Notes: a model not told the origin generated them from the letters alone. Numbered from the stretch's first letter, positions 8,379-17,415 are shown. The stretch: 42,282 bases of DNA from an uncultured Bacteroidales bacterium (GCA_946405575.1 CAMJHP010000022.1:1-42282); one strand, 5' to 3'. A program made the numbers and translations.

Positions 8379-9269
8379 TCACTTCCTAATCTGTTCGAAG
8401 CCTTTACCGTAAGCTCCCATCACCGTGTTCATCGTCATAAAAGCCTTGGGGTCTTCGTCCTTCACAATCCTTAAAATCATTTGCGACTCGCGCTTGTGGG
8501 CCACCACCATCAGGATGGGACCTTCACGCTTGGTGTACCAGCCTGTGCCATTGATGACCGTCACGCCACGCTGCATTTCATTGACGATGCGGTTAGCCAC
8601 CTTTTCAGGCTCCACCGTAAAAATAAAGGCTTGCACTGTCTGCTTATTACCCGTCAGAACCAAGTCGATGCAATAGCTGCACACACCCATCACGACACAG
8701 CTGTAGATGAAGTCTTCCACCGTATTACCCACGATGAAGCCGCAAGCGATGATGATGATGTCGAGGATGAGGATGACGCGCCCTTGCGAGATGTTGCGGT
8801 ATTTGCACACAATCATGGCAATGATGTCGGTGCCGCCCGTGCTTCCTCCTTGGGTGAAGGCGACCCCAATGCTCAAGCCCGCCAAGCCGCCGCCAAGAAT
8901 AGCTGCTAGGAAATGGTCGCTGACGAAAGGCTGCATCGTGCCCTCCATCATCGGATCAGTGATGAAATGCTGCAACAAGGACATAAACACTGAAGCCATG
9001 ATAATGGAATAGGCCGTTTTGATACCGAATCCCACACCGATGATTTTCAACGCAATGAGTAACAAAATGGCATTAATGACGAACACCGTAATACCCGTGG
9101 AGATGCCCGTGCCCCAATACACTAAAGCCGCAATACCACTCACGCCGCCGCCCATAAGGTGGTTCGGGATGAGGAAGGCCGTCCAACCCAAGCACATAGT
9201 AAACAGCGCAAGGGTGATGATGACATAACGTTTTACTTCTTCTAAAACTTGTTTGTTCGATGCTTTCAT
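8379..9269 (-). CDS. YitT family membrane protein (DUF161/DUF2179)
   Basis: 296 aa from ATG 9269. A longer frame begins at 9293, but that ATG lies inside the -7 promoter box at 9291-9298. Five to six hydrophobic segments occupy residues 10-195, including glycine-rich stretches (HLMGGGVSGIAALVYWG, GGGLAGLSIGVAFTQGGSTG) typical of the YitT family. A soluble C-terminal DUF2179 domain follows (VEPEKVANRIVNEM, GVTVINGTGWYT, MTMNTVMGAYGKGFEQI). The family sits in the inner membrane; its role is not firmly established and transport is only presumed. It is a single gene, divergent from the sigma factor at 9407. Confidence 0.9.
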   Translation of the reverse strand: MKASNKQVLEEVKRYVIITLALFTMCLGWTAFLIPNHLMGGGVSGIAALVYWGTGISTGITVFVINAILLLIALKIIGVGFGIKTAYSIIMASVFMSLLQHFITDPMMEGTMQPFVSDHFLAAILGGGLAGLSIGVAFTQGGSTGGTDIIAMIVCKYRNISQGRVILILDIIIIACGFIVGNTVEDFIYSCVVMGVCSYCIDLVLTGNKQTVQAFIFTVEPEKVANRIVNEMQRGVTVINGTGWYTKREGPILMVVAHKRESQMILRIVKDEDPKAFMTMNTVMGAYGKGFEQIRK

Positions 9270-9290
9270 AATTCGTTGAGTTTTATTGGG

Positions 9291-9298
9291 CAAAAGTA
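9291..9298 (-). promoter_or_regulatory. -7 promoter box of the yitT-like gene
   Basis: On the minus strand the sequence reads TACTTTTG, an exact TAnnTTTG match. It covers the upstream candidate start at 9293 and therefore sets the start at 9269. Confidence 0.6.
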
Positions 9299-9339
9299 AT
9301 ACATTTTATCGATTTAGTGGACACAACTATTTCTTTACT

Positions 9340-9347
9340 TATTTTTG
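9340..9347 (+). promoter_or_regulatory. -7 promoter box of the first sigma/anti-sigma operon
   Basis: TATTTTTG fits TAnnTTTG. It lies after the in-frame ATG at 9317, so translation of the sigma gene should begin at 9386 or 9407. The -33 position has no obvious TTG, which would fit weak or sigma-specific control. Confidence 0.45.
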
Positions 9348-9406
9348 TGTCGCTCTTGTCACAAAACGGCCTCTTCATTCGTCTTATGATTGTAAAAGTT
9401 CTCAAG

Positions 9407-9862
9407 ATGGACCCCGAATTTGAAAAGACATATCGAGACCACTACTCTAAACTATTCAGGATTGCGGCCAAGATGCTGCAAGACCCAGAGGGCGCAAAAG
9501 ATGTCGTACAAGACGTGTTCACGGCGTATTATTTCGCGATGAGCAACGAGAAAGTCATTAGCGACACGAAAAACTGGCTCGTTAGGAGTACCATCAACAA
9601 GGGAATCGACTACAAACGGAAAGCGGCAAGGAACGTCACGATAGAAAGTACTCTGCCCGAAACAAATGAAAGCACTCAAGACGAGGCTTCCGACATCCTC
9701 AATGCGATAGCGCATCTCAACAAGAAGGAACAAACGCTTGCGGTGCTTTACAGCGAGGGCTATTCCTACAAGGAAATCGCTGAAATGACGGGGCGCAAAC
9801 TGCCATCCATCGGGAAAACCTTGTCGAGAATCATGGAAAAAATCAAAAAACATTTGCTATGA
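9407..9862 (+). CDS. ECF-type RNA polymerase sigma factor
   Basis: 151 aa from ATG 9407 (MDPEFEKTYRDHYSKLF). ATG 9386 would add seven residues, and the ATG at 9317 precedes the -7 box. Region 2 is seen in KMLQDPEGAKDVVQDVFTAY and the DNA-melting part in NWLVRSTINKGIDYKRK. Region 4 is a helix-turn-helix reading LYSEGYSYKEIAEMTGRKL then IGKTLSRIMEKIK. It directs RNA polymerase to a specific promoter set. The next gene overlaps by 4 bp (ATGA) and encodes a zinc-finger membrane anti-sigma factor, so this sigma is presumably held inactive until an envelope signal releases it. Regulon unknown; autoregulation of the three-gene operon is likely by analogy. Confidence 0.88.
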   Translation: MDPEFEKTYRDHYSKLFRIAAKMLQDPEGAKDVVQDVFTAYYFAMSNEKVISDTKNWLVRSTINKGIDYKRKAARNVTIESTLPETNESTQDEASDILNAIAHLNKKEQTLAVLYSEGYSYKEIAEMTGRKLPSIGKTLSRIMEKIKKHLL

Positions 9863-10305
9863 AACACTTGAATGACAGAACGATACAAAGCTATATCGAC
9901 AATGAATTGCCGGAAAGCAAAAGGAAAATGGTAGAAATGCACCTCGAAGAATGTCCATCGTGCAGGCAAAAAGTTGAAGCACAACGCGCTTTCACCGAAA
10001 ACCTGAAGAACTCGATGGAAACCTTGGTTTCAGACAACGTCGCGGTGCCAGAATTCAGTTTCGGGAAAGCAACAAGGCCGGAAGTGAACGTCAACCGCAT
10101 TGTCCTTATCTCATCTTTGGCTACGGCTTGTTCTATTGCGCTTATCGCAGTGCTTGTCAATCTCTTGTCGAAGCCCAAGCCGACTGATTACATCTTCGAT
10201 TATTACACTATCGAAGATTACGACGCCAACAAACCTTTTGCCGAACAAGAATTTGCTGAGTTCAAACTGCATATCCAAGCAGAAGAAACGGATATCAACC
10301 TTTAA
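9859..10305 (+). CDS. Membrane anti-sigma factor with zinc-finger (zf-HC2) domain
   Basis: 148 aa. The N-terminal cytoplasmic anti-sigma domain carries the ZAS motif His28-x3-Cys32-x2-Cys35 (HLEECPSCRQKVE). One transmembrane helix spans about residues 80-102 (IVLISSLATACSIALIAVLV), leaving a short periplasmic tail of about 45 residues rich in Asp/Glu/Tyr. It overlaps the sigma gene by 4 bp, the usual arrangement for coupled sigma/anti-sigma expression. The 11-bp gap to the following beta-propeller gene suggests the propeller belongs to the same signalling unit, either as sensor partner or as target. Confidence 0.85.
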   Translation: MKHLNDRTIQSYIDNELPESKRKMVEMHLEECPSCRQKVEAQRAFTENLKNSMETLVSDNVAVPEFSFGKATRPEVNVNRIVLISSLATACSIALIAVLVNLLSKPKPTDYIFDYYTIEDYDANKPFAEQEFAEFKLHIQAEETDINL

Positions 10306-10316
10306 ATATCAAAGCC

Positions 10317-11504
10317 ATGAAAAAATTGTTTTTAATTCTCGGTTTAGCCATTGCGACTTGCTTTCAAGTTGATGCGCAAGTGATTCAACTCATTCCTGAC
10401 GAAACCTACGGAGCAGGAAACAACTGGGACAAAATCTTTGACACCTATTATGACACCTTAATGGGCAGTCCTTATGGATTGCGGAAACAACTCGTCCTTT
10501 TCGACGACGGCAAAGCCATTGTCAGCCACGCCACAAGAAACAGGTATTCCCTCTTCGACGCAAACGGCAAGTTCTTGAAAGACATCACCTTGTACTTCGC
10601 CGACAAAGGCAAGAAGCCTCGTAACCTCCAACCCGTGGAAGGGAAGTTGGGCGACCTATATTTCACTCAAGCCAACAACACGGGCGACATTTACCTGTTT
10701 GACGACAAAGGATTGATTATCAAGGAACTGAAAATCAAATACCAAGCCTTGGAAATGTTAGCATTGGACGACCACCACATTGCCATCTACGGAGGCACGT
10801 CGTGGACTAATAAATACAGGCACTTGGTATCCATTTTGGATACAAAAACAGGCAAGGAGAAAATCCTTTGCGATAAATTCAGTGAGTCGAGTGGAGAACT
10901 CAAAAACAAGGGCTACTTCATTTACACTGAAGGCAAAAGGGATGACATGAAAGGCCAGTGGCAAATCGCGAAAGTCAACGGCAAGCTCATCGTTTCCAAC
11001 CCGATAGACGGGCTGGTGAGAACCTACGATTTCAGTGGAAACAAGATTTCGGAAAAACTATTGGATTGGGAACCACAAACCCTGACCGTTGAAGAGCAAA
11101 TTGCCTTGCAAAACGCACGAATCAAGGACTTGAAAGACGAGTTGCCTGGGGAAACCGACGAGAGAGTGCTTAGATTTTACAACGACTTTATTACCTTTTA
11201 TGAAAACGGCATCCAACACATTAAAGAGCCTATCAATATGGGGTGGTTCACCATGGCCATCAAAGGCAACGACGACAACATCCTTTTCTTTGGCGATGCC
11301 GAGGTAGCAGGCCAAAACACATTCCACGTCTATTCGGTCAGCAAAGGGCAAAGCATTTCGACAGGCTCCTTCCAATGCGATGACTACGACCTTGCCCTAA
11401 CGAAGAAGCGCTTCGTCTGCCACAATGGGTTTTACTATGGTGTCCAAGTGCTGAAGAATTATGATGGGATGCCGCTGCGATTGGTGCGGTTTAAGGCAGA
11501 ATAA
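10317..11504 (+). CDS. Secreted beta-propeller-like protein of unknown role
   Basis: 395 aa with a signal peptide (MKKLFLILGLAIATCFQVDA). The body consists of repeated beta-strand patterns of the six-bladed propeller type seen in many Bacteroidota exported proteins: RYSLFDANGKFLKDI, GDIYLFDDKGLIIKEL, VSILDTKTGKEKIL, GLVRTYDFSGNKIS and a final blade ending PLRLVRFKAE. No cysteine near the N-terminus fits a lipobox, so it is probably periplasmic. It is the third gene of the sigma/anti-sigma operon and is followed by a strong terminator. Propellers of this kind can bind ligands or proteins; here a sensing or accessory function in the sigma pathway is inference only. Confidence 0.7.
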   Translation: MKKLFLILGLAIATCFQVDAQVIQLIPDETYGAGNNWDKIFDTYYDTLMGSPYGLRKQLVLFDDGKAIVSHATRNRYSLFDANGKFLKDITLYFADKGKKPRNLQPVEGKLGDLYFTQANNTGDIYLFDDKGLIIKELKIKYQALEMLALDDHHIAIYGGTSWTNKYRHLVSILDTKTGKEKILCDKFSESSGELKNKGYFIYTEGKRDDMKGQWQIAKVNGKLIVSNPIDGLVRTYDFSGNKISEKLLDWEPQTLTVEEQIALQNARIKDLKDELPGETDERVLRFYNDFITFYENGIQHIKEPINMGWFTMAIKGNDDNILFFGDAEVAGQNTFHVYSVSKGQSISTGSFQCDDYDLALTKKRFVCHNGFYYGVQVLKNYDGMPLRLVRFKAE

Positions 11505-11525
11505 ATCAACAAAAATCGGGATACG

Positions 11526-11564
11526 AAAAACCCAATCAGTTGACAAACATCTGATTGGGTTTTT
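11526..11564. terminator. Strong rho-independent terminator, usable in both directions
   Basis: A perfect 14-bp stem (AAAAACCCAATCAG at 11526-11539, CTGATTGGGTTTTT at 11551-11564) with an 11-nt loop lies 22 bp after the propeller gene. The opposite strand also ends in a T-run, so it can terminate tRNA-Leu transcription arriving from the right. Confidence 0.9.
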
Positions 11565-11570
11565 CATTTG

Positions 11571-11655
11571 TACCCGAGGCCGGGCTCGAACCGGCACGGC
11601 TTTAAAGGCCAAGGGATTTTAAGTCCCTCGTGTCTACCAATTCCACCACTCAGGC
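11571..11655 (-). tRNA. tRNA-Leu (anticodon TAA)
   Basis: 85 nt with a long variable arm, as expected for a class II tRNA. Acceptor stem GCCTGAG pairs with CTCGGGT, allowing G-U pairs. D-loop GGTGGAATTGGTAGACAC; anticodon stem-loop GGGACTTAAAATCCC with TAA; T-arm GCCGGTTCGAGCCCGGC; discriminator A. CCA is not encoded. It lies between the terminators at 11663-11687 and 11526-11564. Confidence 0.95.
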
Positions 11656-11662
11656 ACTTACA

Positions 11663-11687
11663 CAAAAAATCCCGACTTCCATCGGGA
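11663..11687 (-). terminator. Terminator between tRNA-Gly and tRNA-Leu
   Basis: On the minus strand TCCCGA-TGGAAG-TCGGGA is followed by TTTTTT, lying between the first tRNA-Gly and tRNA-Leu. It should stop or reduce read-through from the glycine tRNAs into the leucine tRNA. Confidence 0.65.
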
Positions 11688-11692
11688 CCTTG

Positions 11693-11768
<76 letters not shown>

Positions 11769-11776
11769 AAAAGCGG

Positions 11777-11849
<73 letters not shown>

Positions 11850-11911
11850 TTTGCTTGCAAATCGGGAACCTTATCACTTTCGCTCAAGGTTTCCGCTTGC
11901 GAATTGCGGTG

Positions 11912-11941
11912 CAAAAGTACAACTTTTTTCAATACCGCAAA
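11912..11941 (-). promoter_or_regulatory. Promoter of the tRNA-Gly genes
   Basis: On the minus strand TTTG (11941-11938) and TACTTTTG (11919-11912) are properly spaced, placing the start of transcription about 55 bp upstream of the first tRNA-Gly. Confidence 0.7.
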
Positions 11942-12016
11942 CATTTTTGAGAAAATTTTTCTTTCTTTGTAGTTTTTTCGCTGATTTTGCGTCTAATTAG
12001 CAAACGATTCTGAACG

Positions 12017-12499
12017 ATGAAAGAGAAAGAAACGGAATTTGCAAACATCGTGAAAGCGCACAAAAACACCATCTTCACCGTGTGCTACCTCTTCTCGAAG
12101 GACCAGGACGAGGTGAACGACCTGTTCCAAGAGACGCTCATCAACCTTTGGCGGGGCTTCGACTCGTTCAAGGGGCAATGCGACGTGAAGACTTGGATTT
12201 GGCGCGTCAGCCTCAACACCTGCCTCACCGCCGAGCGCAAGAAGAAACGCAGCGTGGAGACCGTGCCGCTCTCGATGGGCATCAACCTCTTCACCGACAC
12301 CGACGACGACACGCGGCAAATCCAGCAACTCTACCGCCGCATCAACAAACTCGGCGTGGTCGATAGGGCCATCATCTTGCTTTGGCTCGAAAACATGAGT
12401 TATAAGGAAATCGGGCAAATCATTGGCATCTCCACGAAGAACGTCTCCGTCAAATTGGTCAGAATCAAGGAACAACTGAAGAAAATGTCAAACGAATAA
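12017..12499 (+). CDS. ECF-type RNA polymerase sigma factor (second system)
   Basis: 160 aa. Region 2 reads YLFSKDQDEVNDLFQETLINLW and continues KGQCDVKTWIWRVSLNTC; region 4 is the HTH MSYKEIGQIIGISTKNVSVKL followed by RIKEQLKK. The base composition is clearly more GC-rich than that of the genes downstream. It starts about 170 bp from the tRNA-Gly cluster. No clean TAnnTTTG box is seen immediately upstream, consistent with control by a dedicated sigma. The next gene begins 12 bp after the stop and encodes a multi-pass membrane protein without a recognisable anti-sigma domain, which may be its regulator. Regulon unknown. Confidence 0.88.
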   Translation: MKEKETEFANIVKAHKNTIFTVCYLFSKDQDEVNDLFQETLINLWRGFDSFKGQCDVKTWIWRVSLNTCLTAERKKKRSVETVPLSMGINLFTDTDDDTRQIQQLYRRINKLGVVDRAIILLWLENMSYKEIGQIIGISTKNVSVKLVRIKEQLKKMSNE

Positions 12500-12511
12500 A
12501 AACGCAAAGCA

Positions 12512-13093
12512 ATGGAAAACAACGAATTGGAAGAAATGCGAGCGCAATTGGCCACCTTAAACGAAAAGCTGGAAAACGAAAGCATCGTTGACGAAAGGCT
12601 TGTCAGTGAAGCCACAAAAAAACACATTTCCGAATTGCAGCGGAAACTGATTGGCAGAATCGTCATAATTACCCTGGGGGCAGCTTACTGTTATTGGAGA
12701 CTTGAACTTGGGATATTTTTACTCTTGTGCGTGGGACTGCTCATCATAAGCATTTATATGTATTGTGTGGTTCGCCACGGCAATTCCGCCTCTCTGCCCG
12801 TAACGGAATACGCTCGACGTCTCCGTAAGGCCCTGAAAATCTACAAAAAAGGAAATGGATTTATGTGGTTTTTATCCATTGTTCTTATATTGGCTTGGGG
12901 TACATACGTGCTTGTCTTAAATTGGCCATCAAATTTAGAACAAGCATTTATCGTTTTATTTGTGTGTTTCTTGATCGCTCTACTCCTGTTAGTGGCCTAT
13001 TTTATCAGCAATGTGTATGTTACTCCTGATGTCGAACTGAAGTTGGAGATGGTTTTGGAGGATTTGGGCAAAGACAATCAGGATGCAGAATAA
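12512..13093 (+). CDS. Four-helix membrane protein with N-terminal coiled coil
   Basis: 193 aa. Residues 1-45 are a charged heptad-like helix (ELEEMRAQLATLNEKLENES). Four hydrophobic segments follow at about 47-62, 65-87, 117-137 and 144-168, with a cytoplasmic-type basic loop near 100-115 (ARRLRKALKIYKKG). No named family is recognised. Its position 12 bp after an ECF sigma gene matches a class of Bacteroidota sigma operons in which the second gene is a membrane protein that controls the sigma factor. An anti-sigma role is inference; there is no zinc-finger or FecR signature. Confidence 0.65.
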   Translation: MENNELEEMRAQLATLNEKLENESIVDERLVSEATKKHISELQRKLIGRIVIITLGAAYCYWRLELGIFLLLCVGLLIISIYMYCVVRHGNSASLPVTEYARRLRKALKIYKKGNGFMWFLSIVLILAWGTYVLVLNWPSNLEQAFIVLFVCFLIALLLLVAYFISNVYVTPDVELKLEMVLEDLGKDNQDAE

Positions 13094-13159
13094 ACGGGAA
13101 CGTTTTTTGTAGTATTTAAACCATATTATACCCAGTTAAATCCTTAAAAATTACATTCT

Positions 13160-13405
13160 TTGAAGAAAATTTACTTTCTAGTGTTTTTGGTGGCACTCTC
13201 ATTCCAAAGCGCCTTGGCGCAAAACAATGATAATCAAACTTCATGCGAATACTTCGCGGATGTAAGCTTCATAATTGTTGTCATCGTCCTCTGTGTTATT
13301 GCTGCGGCCTTGTTGTTATTCAAGGTTTTGGGATTGATAGATTTTTTCAATCTTAAAAGAAGCAAAAAGAGCAAAACGAGGGCAGATGGCAATGAGACAA
13401 AATGA
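13160..13405 (+). CDS. Small exported single-pass membrane protein, TTG start
   Basis: 81 aa. The frame opens with a TTG codon at 13160 and encodes a clear signal peptide (MKKIYFLVFLVALSFQSALA then QNN), so TTG is the likely initiator; no in-frame ATG precedes the signal sequence. A short extracytoplasmic segment (NDNQTSCEYFADV) is followed by a transmembrane helix at about 36-58 (FIIVVIVLCVIAAALLLF) and a basic tail (LKRSKKSKTRADG). This is a tail-anchored topology of unknown function. It follows the four-helix membrane protein by 66 bp and is probably the third gene of the sigma operon. Confidence 0.6.
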   Translation: MKKIYFLVFLVALSFQSALAQNNDNQTSCEYFADVSFIIVVIVLCVIAAALLLFKVLGLIDFFNLKRSKKSKTRADGNETK

Positions 13406-13428
13406 ATTAACCAGAAATAAATAACGCA

Positions 13429-13616
13429 ATGGCAAACTATTATTACGATAGTCCTGGTTTGCATTATATTACCTTGACGACGGATGGGAGATGGTTTATG
13501 CCTACGAATACGCCTACGACGAACAAGACCGCTTGACCGCTATGTTTGACTACGACATCGAGAGGAAAGAAGAATGCTTCTCCGTCTTTACCGCCTTTCC
13601 TAATAAAGCATCCTGA
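13429..13616 (+). pseudogene. Frameshifted remnant with YD-type motif
   Basis: An ATG at 13429 opens MANYYYDSPGLHYI, then the frame is lost. The adjacent frame continues without interruption as YLDDGWEMVYAYEYAYDEQD followed by RLTAMFDYDIERKEE and ends at TGA 13616. The joint lies near 13468-13475, so a 1-bp change would give one ~62-aa product. The tyrosine/aspartate pattern (YAYDEQDRLTAM) resembles the YD repeats of RHS-like or Bacteroidota cell-surface proteins. Beyond it, 13617-13775 is AT-rich non-coding DNA with AAAGCATAAAA repeated twice. Confidence 0.4.
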
Positions 13617-13775
13617 ACATCCACAAAGGAATGCGATTCAAATGACCTATTTCCACATCATCAATGGCGAGATAACAACACATTTTCTGCTTTCTAAAGC
13701 ATAAAAATTATATATTTTATACTTCCCAAAGCATAAAATTTACAAAAATCATACTTTAGAGAACAGAATTTGATT

Positions 13776-13818
13776 TACTGGACTGCTTCGTGCCTCGCAG
13801 TGACGCGAAGCGAAGACA
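13776..13818. repeat. Interspersed REP-like element, GCTTCG...CGAAGC
   Basis: CTGCTTCGTGCCTCGCAGTG followed by ACGCGAAGCGAAG resembles the dispersed repeat with the core TTGCTTCGTGCCTCGCAATG that is common in bacterial genomes, including Bacteroidota. The arms GCTTCG and CGAAGC can form a hairpin. It lies just downstream of mutS, which ends at 13826, and could affect the mutS mRNA 3' end. Confidence 0.5.
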
Positions 13819-13825
13819 AAGCCAA

Positions 13826-16429
13826 TCAATGATTCAGCAACTTCTTAATCTCATTCAACTTCATCAAAGCCTCGACAGGGGTCAAAGTGTCAATGTTGGT
13901 ATTAAGAATGTCCTCCTTAATCTGCAAAAGCAATGGGTCGTCCAACTGGATAAAGCTTAATTGCATACCATCGTCTTGTTTCTTGGAGGCAGCTTTTTCA
14001 ACCTCCTCGCTGGTGTGCGACTTCTCCAACACGCTGAGCAAGGCAGTGGCGCGTTCAATGACCTTGCGCGGCATTCCCGCCATCTCGGCCACATGGATAC
14101 CGAAACTATGGGCACTGCCACCTTTCTTCAACTTGCGCAAAAACACCACCTTGTTGCCGACTTCCTTCACCGAAACGTGATAGTTCTTGATGCGAGCGAA
14201 GGAGTCCTCCATCTCGTTCAGTTCGTGGTAGTGCGTGGCAAACATCACCTTGGCGCGACTCACGGGATGGTCGTGGAGGAACTCAGTGATGGCCCAAGCG
14301 ATGCTGATGCCGTCGTAGGTGCTGGTGCCGCGCCCAATTTCGTCAAGCAACACAAGGCTCCGCGACGACACATTATTCAAGATGCTCGCTGTCTCATTCA
14401 TCTCCACCATAAACGTTGATTCCCCTGAAGAGATATTGTCGGAAGCGCCCACGCGAGTGAAAATCTTGTCGACCAATCCGATGCGCGCCGAAGCCGCCGG
14501 AACGAAACAGCCCATCTGCGCCATCAGCACAATCAAAGCCGTTTGGCGCAACAACGCCGACTTACCCGACATATTGGGACCAGTGATGATGATAATCTGC
14601 TGCTTGTCTCGGTCGAGATAAACATCGTTAGCGATGTAGCTCTCCCCCACTGGCATCATTTGCTCGATGACAGGGTGGCGGCCTTCCTTAATATCAAGGA
14701 CAAATGAGTCGTCAATAACGGGTTGCACATAGTTGTTTTTCAGAGAAATATCGGCAAAACTCACCAAGCAGTCGATGCGGGCTACGATGGAAGCATCCAC
14801 TTGAATCGGCTCCACAAACTCCGTCACAGCCGTGACCAATTCATTGTAAACCCTTTGCTCGATGACGCTGATTTTTTCCTCAGCACCGAGAATCTTCTGT
14901 TCGTATTCTTTTAGTTCCTCTGTGATATAACGCTCGGCATTGGTCAAGGTTTGCTTGCGGATCCATTCGTTTGGCACCTTATCCTTATGAGAGTTGGTGA
15001 CTTCAAGATAATAGCCGAACACATTATTGTAACCCACTTTCAAAGATGTGATACCCGTACGTTCAGTTTCGCGACGCTGGATATTCATCAGGTATTCCTT
15101 GCCTGACCGCGACAAATTGCGCAACTCATCAAGTTCTGCATCCACACCTTCAGCAATGTAATTACCTTTGGAAAGCAAAGCGGGTGCATCAGGATTCAAG
15201 TCTTTCTTAATACGTTCACGAATGGACACACAGGGATTGAACTGCTCGGCAAAACGCAACAAAGCAGGATAATGGCTCTCCTCACAAGAGTTTTTCAGCA
15301 CTTCGATTTGATCCAAAGCGCGTCCCACTTGAAGCAGCTCTCTAGGATTTACCCTCGACAGTGACACTTTTGATATAAGTCTCTCCAAATCACCGACTTG
15401 CCGAACGGCATCTTGTATCTTCTGTATAGCATCACGGTTCTCAACGAAATAACGAACCACCTCATAGCGTGCCTCTATTTGTTCCTTATGTTTCAGTGGC
15501 AGACTCAGCCACCGGCGCATCAGTCGGCCACCCATCGGCGACACCGTCTTGTCCAAGACATCAATCAAAGTTTTGGCATTCACATTGGATGTATGCAACA
15601 ACTCAAGGTTGCGAATGGTAAACTTATCGAGCCACACATACTGTCCTTGGTCGATGCGCGAAAGTGAAGTGATATGGTTTAGCTTGTCGTGTTGCGTCTC
15701 AATCAAGTAATGAATCGCAGCCCCTGCCGCAACAACACCTTTGGGAAAGTCATCGACGCCAAAGCCTTTTAGTGAAACCGTATGGAAATGCTTATTGAGA
15801 ATCTCATTTGCATAATCGTCGGTGAAAACCCAATCATCGAATACAGTGAGATAGTATTTAGCACTAAACAGATCGATAAAGTCCTTACGTTTGTTGCGTT
15901 GCACCAATACCTCGGAAGGATTGAAACTCTGCAACAGCTTGTCGATATATTCGTTGGAGCCTTGCGTCAAGTAAAATTCGCCTGTCGACACGTCAAGGAA
16001 AGCGATGCCTGAAACCTCCTTTTCAAGATGCACTGAAGCCAAGAAATTGTTCTCTTTTTGCTCCAGCACGCTGTCGCTGTAAGTGACACCTGGGGTCACC
16101 AATTCGACCACCCCTCTTTTGACCAACTTTTTAGCCAACTTTGGATCTTCAAGTTGTTCACACACAGCAACTTTCATTCCAGCTCGCACCAACTTTGGCA
16201 AATAAGTGTCCAATGCATGATGCGGGAATCCTGCCAACTCCACCGAATCAGGCATAGCACTCGAACGCTTGGTCAGCACAATACCCAGAATCTCAGAGGA
16301 TTTCACAGCATCTTCACCGTAGGTTTCATAAAAGTCACCCACACGAAACAGCAACATCGCATCGGGATATTTCGCCTTAAACGAATAATACTGCTTCATC
16401 AATGGGGTTTCGGTAGCTTTTTCTGTCAT
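13826..16429 (-). CDS. mutS: DNA mismatch repair protein MutS
   Basis: 867 aa, full length. The mismatch-recognition domain holds the Phe-x-Glu motif in [11 protein letters not shown] (about residue 35). The lever and clamp domains follow. The ATPase has Walker A GPNMSGKS at 617-624, Walker [17 protein letters not shown] and the downstream ATHYHEL motif. The C-terminal helix-turn-helix and dimerisation tail are present. MutS binds mispaired bases and recruits MutL in the cytoplasm. It is a single gene with a leader of about 170 nt from a -7 box at 16604-16611, and is divergent from the methyltransferase gene at 16712. A small hairpin CATAGC/GCTATG at 16465-16484 lies in the leader. Confidence 0.98.
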   Translation of the reverse strand: MTEKATETPLMKQYYSFKAKYPDAMLLFRVGDFYETYGEDAVKSSEILGIVLTKRSSAMPDSVELAGFPHHALDTYLPKLVRAGMKVAVCEQLEDPKLAKKLVKRGVVELVTPGVTYSDSVLEQKENNFLASVHLEKEVSGIAFLDVSTGEFYLTQGSNEYIDKLLQSFNPSEVLVQRNKRKDFIDLFSAKYYLTVFDDWVFTDDYANEILNKHFHTVSLKGFGVDDFPKGVVAAGAAIHYLIETQHDKLNHITSLSRIDQGQYVWLDKFTIRNLELLHTSNVNAKTLIDVLDKTVSPMGGRLMRRWLSLPLKHKEQIEARYEVVRYFVENRDAIQKIQDAVRQVGDLERLISKVSLSRVNPRELLQVGRALDQIEVLKNSCEESHYPALLRFAEQFNPCVSIRERIKKDLNPDAPALLSKGNYIAEGVDAELDELRNLSRSGKEYLMNIQRRETERTGITSLKVGYNNVFGYYLEVTNSHKDKVPNEWIRKQTLTNAERYITEELKEYEQKILGAEEKISVIEQRVYNELVTAVTEFVEPIQVDASIVARIDCLVSFADISLKNNYVQPVIDDSFVLDIKEGRHPVIEQMMPVGESYIANDVYLDRDKQQIIIITGPNMSGKSALLRQTALIVLMAQMGCFVPAASARIGLVDKIFTRVGASDNISSGESTFMVEMNETASILNNVSSRSLVLLDEIGRGTSTYDGISIAWAITEFLHDHPVSRAKVMFATHYHELNEMEDSFARIKNYHVSVKEVGNKVVFLRKLKKGGSAHSFGIHVAEMAGMPRKVIERATALLSVLEKSHTSEEVEKAASKKQDDGMQLSFIQLDDPLLLQIKEDILNTNIDTLTPVEALMKLNEIKKLLNH

Positions 16430-16603
16430 AAGCTCTGGATTAATACAAGATTATTCATCGGAGACATAGCACTTTTTGGCTATGACAGCGTTATGAAAAA
16501 GAATAAACTCCTTTCATATGGATAAGCTATCAAAGTCAACGGTCATTGCCTCTTGGTCTCAAGGTGTTATGCTTTCTCATTCGCTTCACACCGATTAAGG
16601 GTA

Positions 16604-16611
16604 CAAAATTA
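16604..16611 (-). promoter_or_regulatory. -7 promoter box of mutS
   Basis: On the minus strand TAATTTTG fits TAnnTTTG, with TTG about 18 bp further upstream. It predicts a long mutS leader. The rest of the 280-bp gap between mutS and 16712 holds only a 14-codon frame and the small hairpin already noted. Confidence 0.45.
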
Positions 16612-16711
16612 GCGTTTTGTTTGAAACAATTAGCCTGTTCGTCCAAAAAAATCCACATTATTGGAAGAGCAACTCCTTTTTTCATTTATTTTGCTGCCAA
16701 AAGAAAAAAGT

Positions 16712-17245
16712 ATGCGCAAACTAAGTATGGACGAGCTGAACCGCATCAGCAAAGAAGACTTCGAAAAGGCGGAAAAGTTACCTATAATAATTGTGCTCGA
16801 CAACATCCGATCGCTGAGCAACGTGGGTGCATTTTTCCGTACCGCCGATGCTTTCCGCATCGGAGAACTGTTTTTGTGCGGCATTACAGCCTGTCCGCCC
16901 CACCGAGAAATCCACAAGACCGCTTTGGGAGCCGACGAAACCGTAAAATGGCGCTATTTCAGCACTACAGAAGCTGCCTGCCAACGACTAAAAGAAGATG
17001 GATATCAAGTTTTTGCAGTCGAGCAGGTGGATGGCAGTGTTGCTTTGCAAGATTTCAGGTTTGAGCCACATTCCGCCTACATATTTGGAAATGAAGTGGA
17101 AGGTGTAAGTGAAACAGCTCTGCCTTATTGTAACGGGGCCATAGAGCTGCCCCAGGAAGGCACAAAACACTCCATTAATGTATCGGTATGTGCTGGAATT
17201 GTTATGTGGAAACTATTCGAGAAACTATTTTTGGAGTCAAAATGA
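16712..17245 (+). CDS. TrmH-family (SpoU) RNA 2'-O-methyltransferase
   Basis: 177 aa from ATG 16712 (MRKLSMDELNRIS). A frame start at 16661 lies before or within the probable promoter (TATTTTG near 16687) and would add 17 atypical residues. SPOUT motifs are present: motif 1 VLDNIRSLSNVGAFFRTADA, motif 2 AYIFGNEVEGVSETALPYC, and motif 3 IELPQEGTKHSINVSVCAGI, which form the trefoil-knot SAM site. It methylates a ribose 2'-OH in tRNA or rRNA; the exact target cannot be read from the sequence. It is short, with no N-terminal RNA-binding extension like that of RlmB. It is divergent from mutS. Confidence 0.9.
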   Translation: MRKLSMDELNRISKEDFEKAEKLPIIIVLDNIRSLSNVGAFFRTADAFRIGELFLCGITACPPHREIHKTALGADETVKWRYFSTTEAACQRLKEDGYQVFAVEQVDGSVALQDFRFEPHSAYIFGNEVEGVSETALPYCNGAIELPQEGTKHSINVSVCAGIVMWKLFEKLFLESK

Positions 17246-17309
17246 ACCTATTTAATGTCTTTTGGAGCAAAAAACAGTGAAAAAAATCATTTTTTTTCAA
17301 CTTTTTGTG

Positions 17310-17337
17310 TTGACAATGAAATAATTTCCTACTTTTG
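17310..17337 (+). promoter_or_regulatory. Promoter of the OmpA-family gene
   Basis: TTG at 17310-17312 (or TTTG at 17304) and TACTTTTG at 17330-17337 sit about 20 bp apart, preceded by an A/T-rich tract. This predicts a strong promoter with a leader of about 70 nt before ATG 17416. Confidence 0.7.
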
Positions 17338-17415
17338 TTGGCTAATTGGAATAGTATAAAAAGAGAATAATAATAGAATCAACTAATTAAATTACAAACC
17401 TAACACAATTACGTT

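Noticed and set aside
16430..16603. 14-codon frame in the mutS leader as a regulatory peptide
   Set aside because: Too short, no stem-loop logic around it and no codon pattern that would support attenuation.
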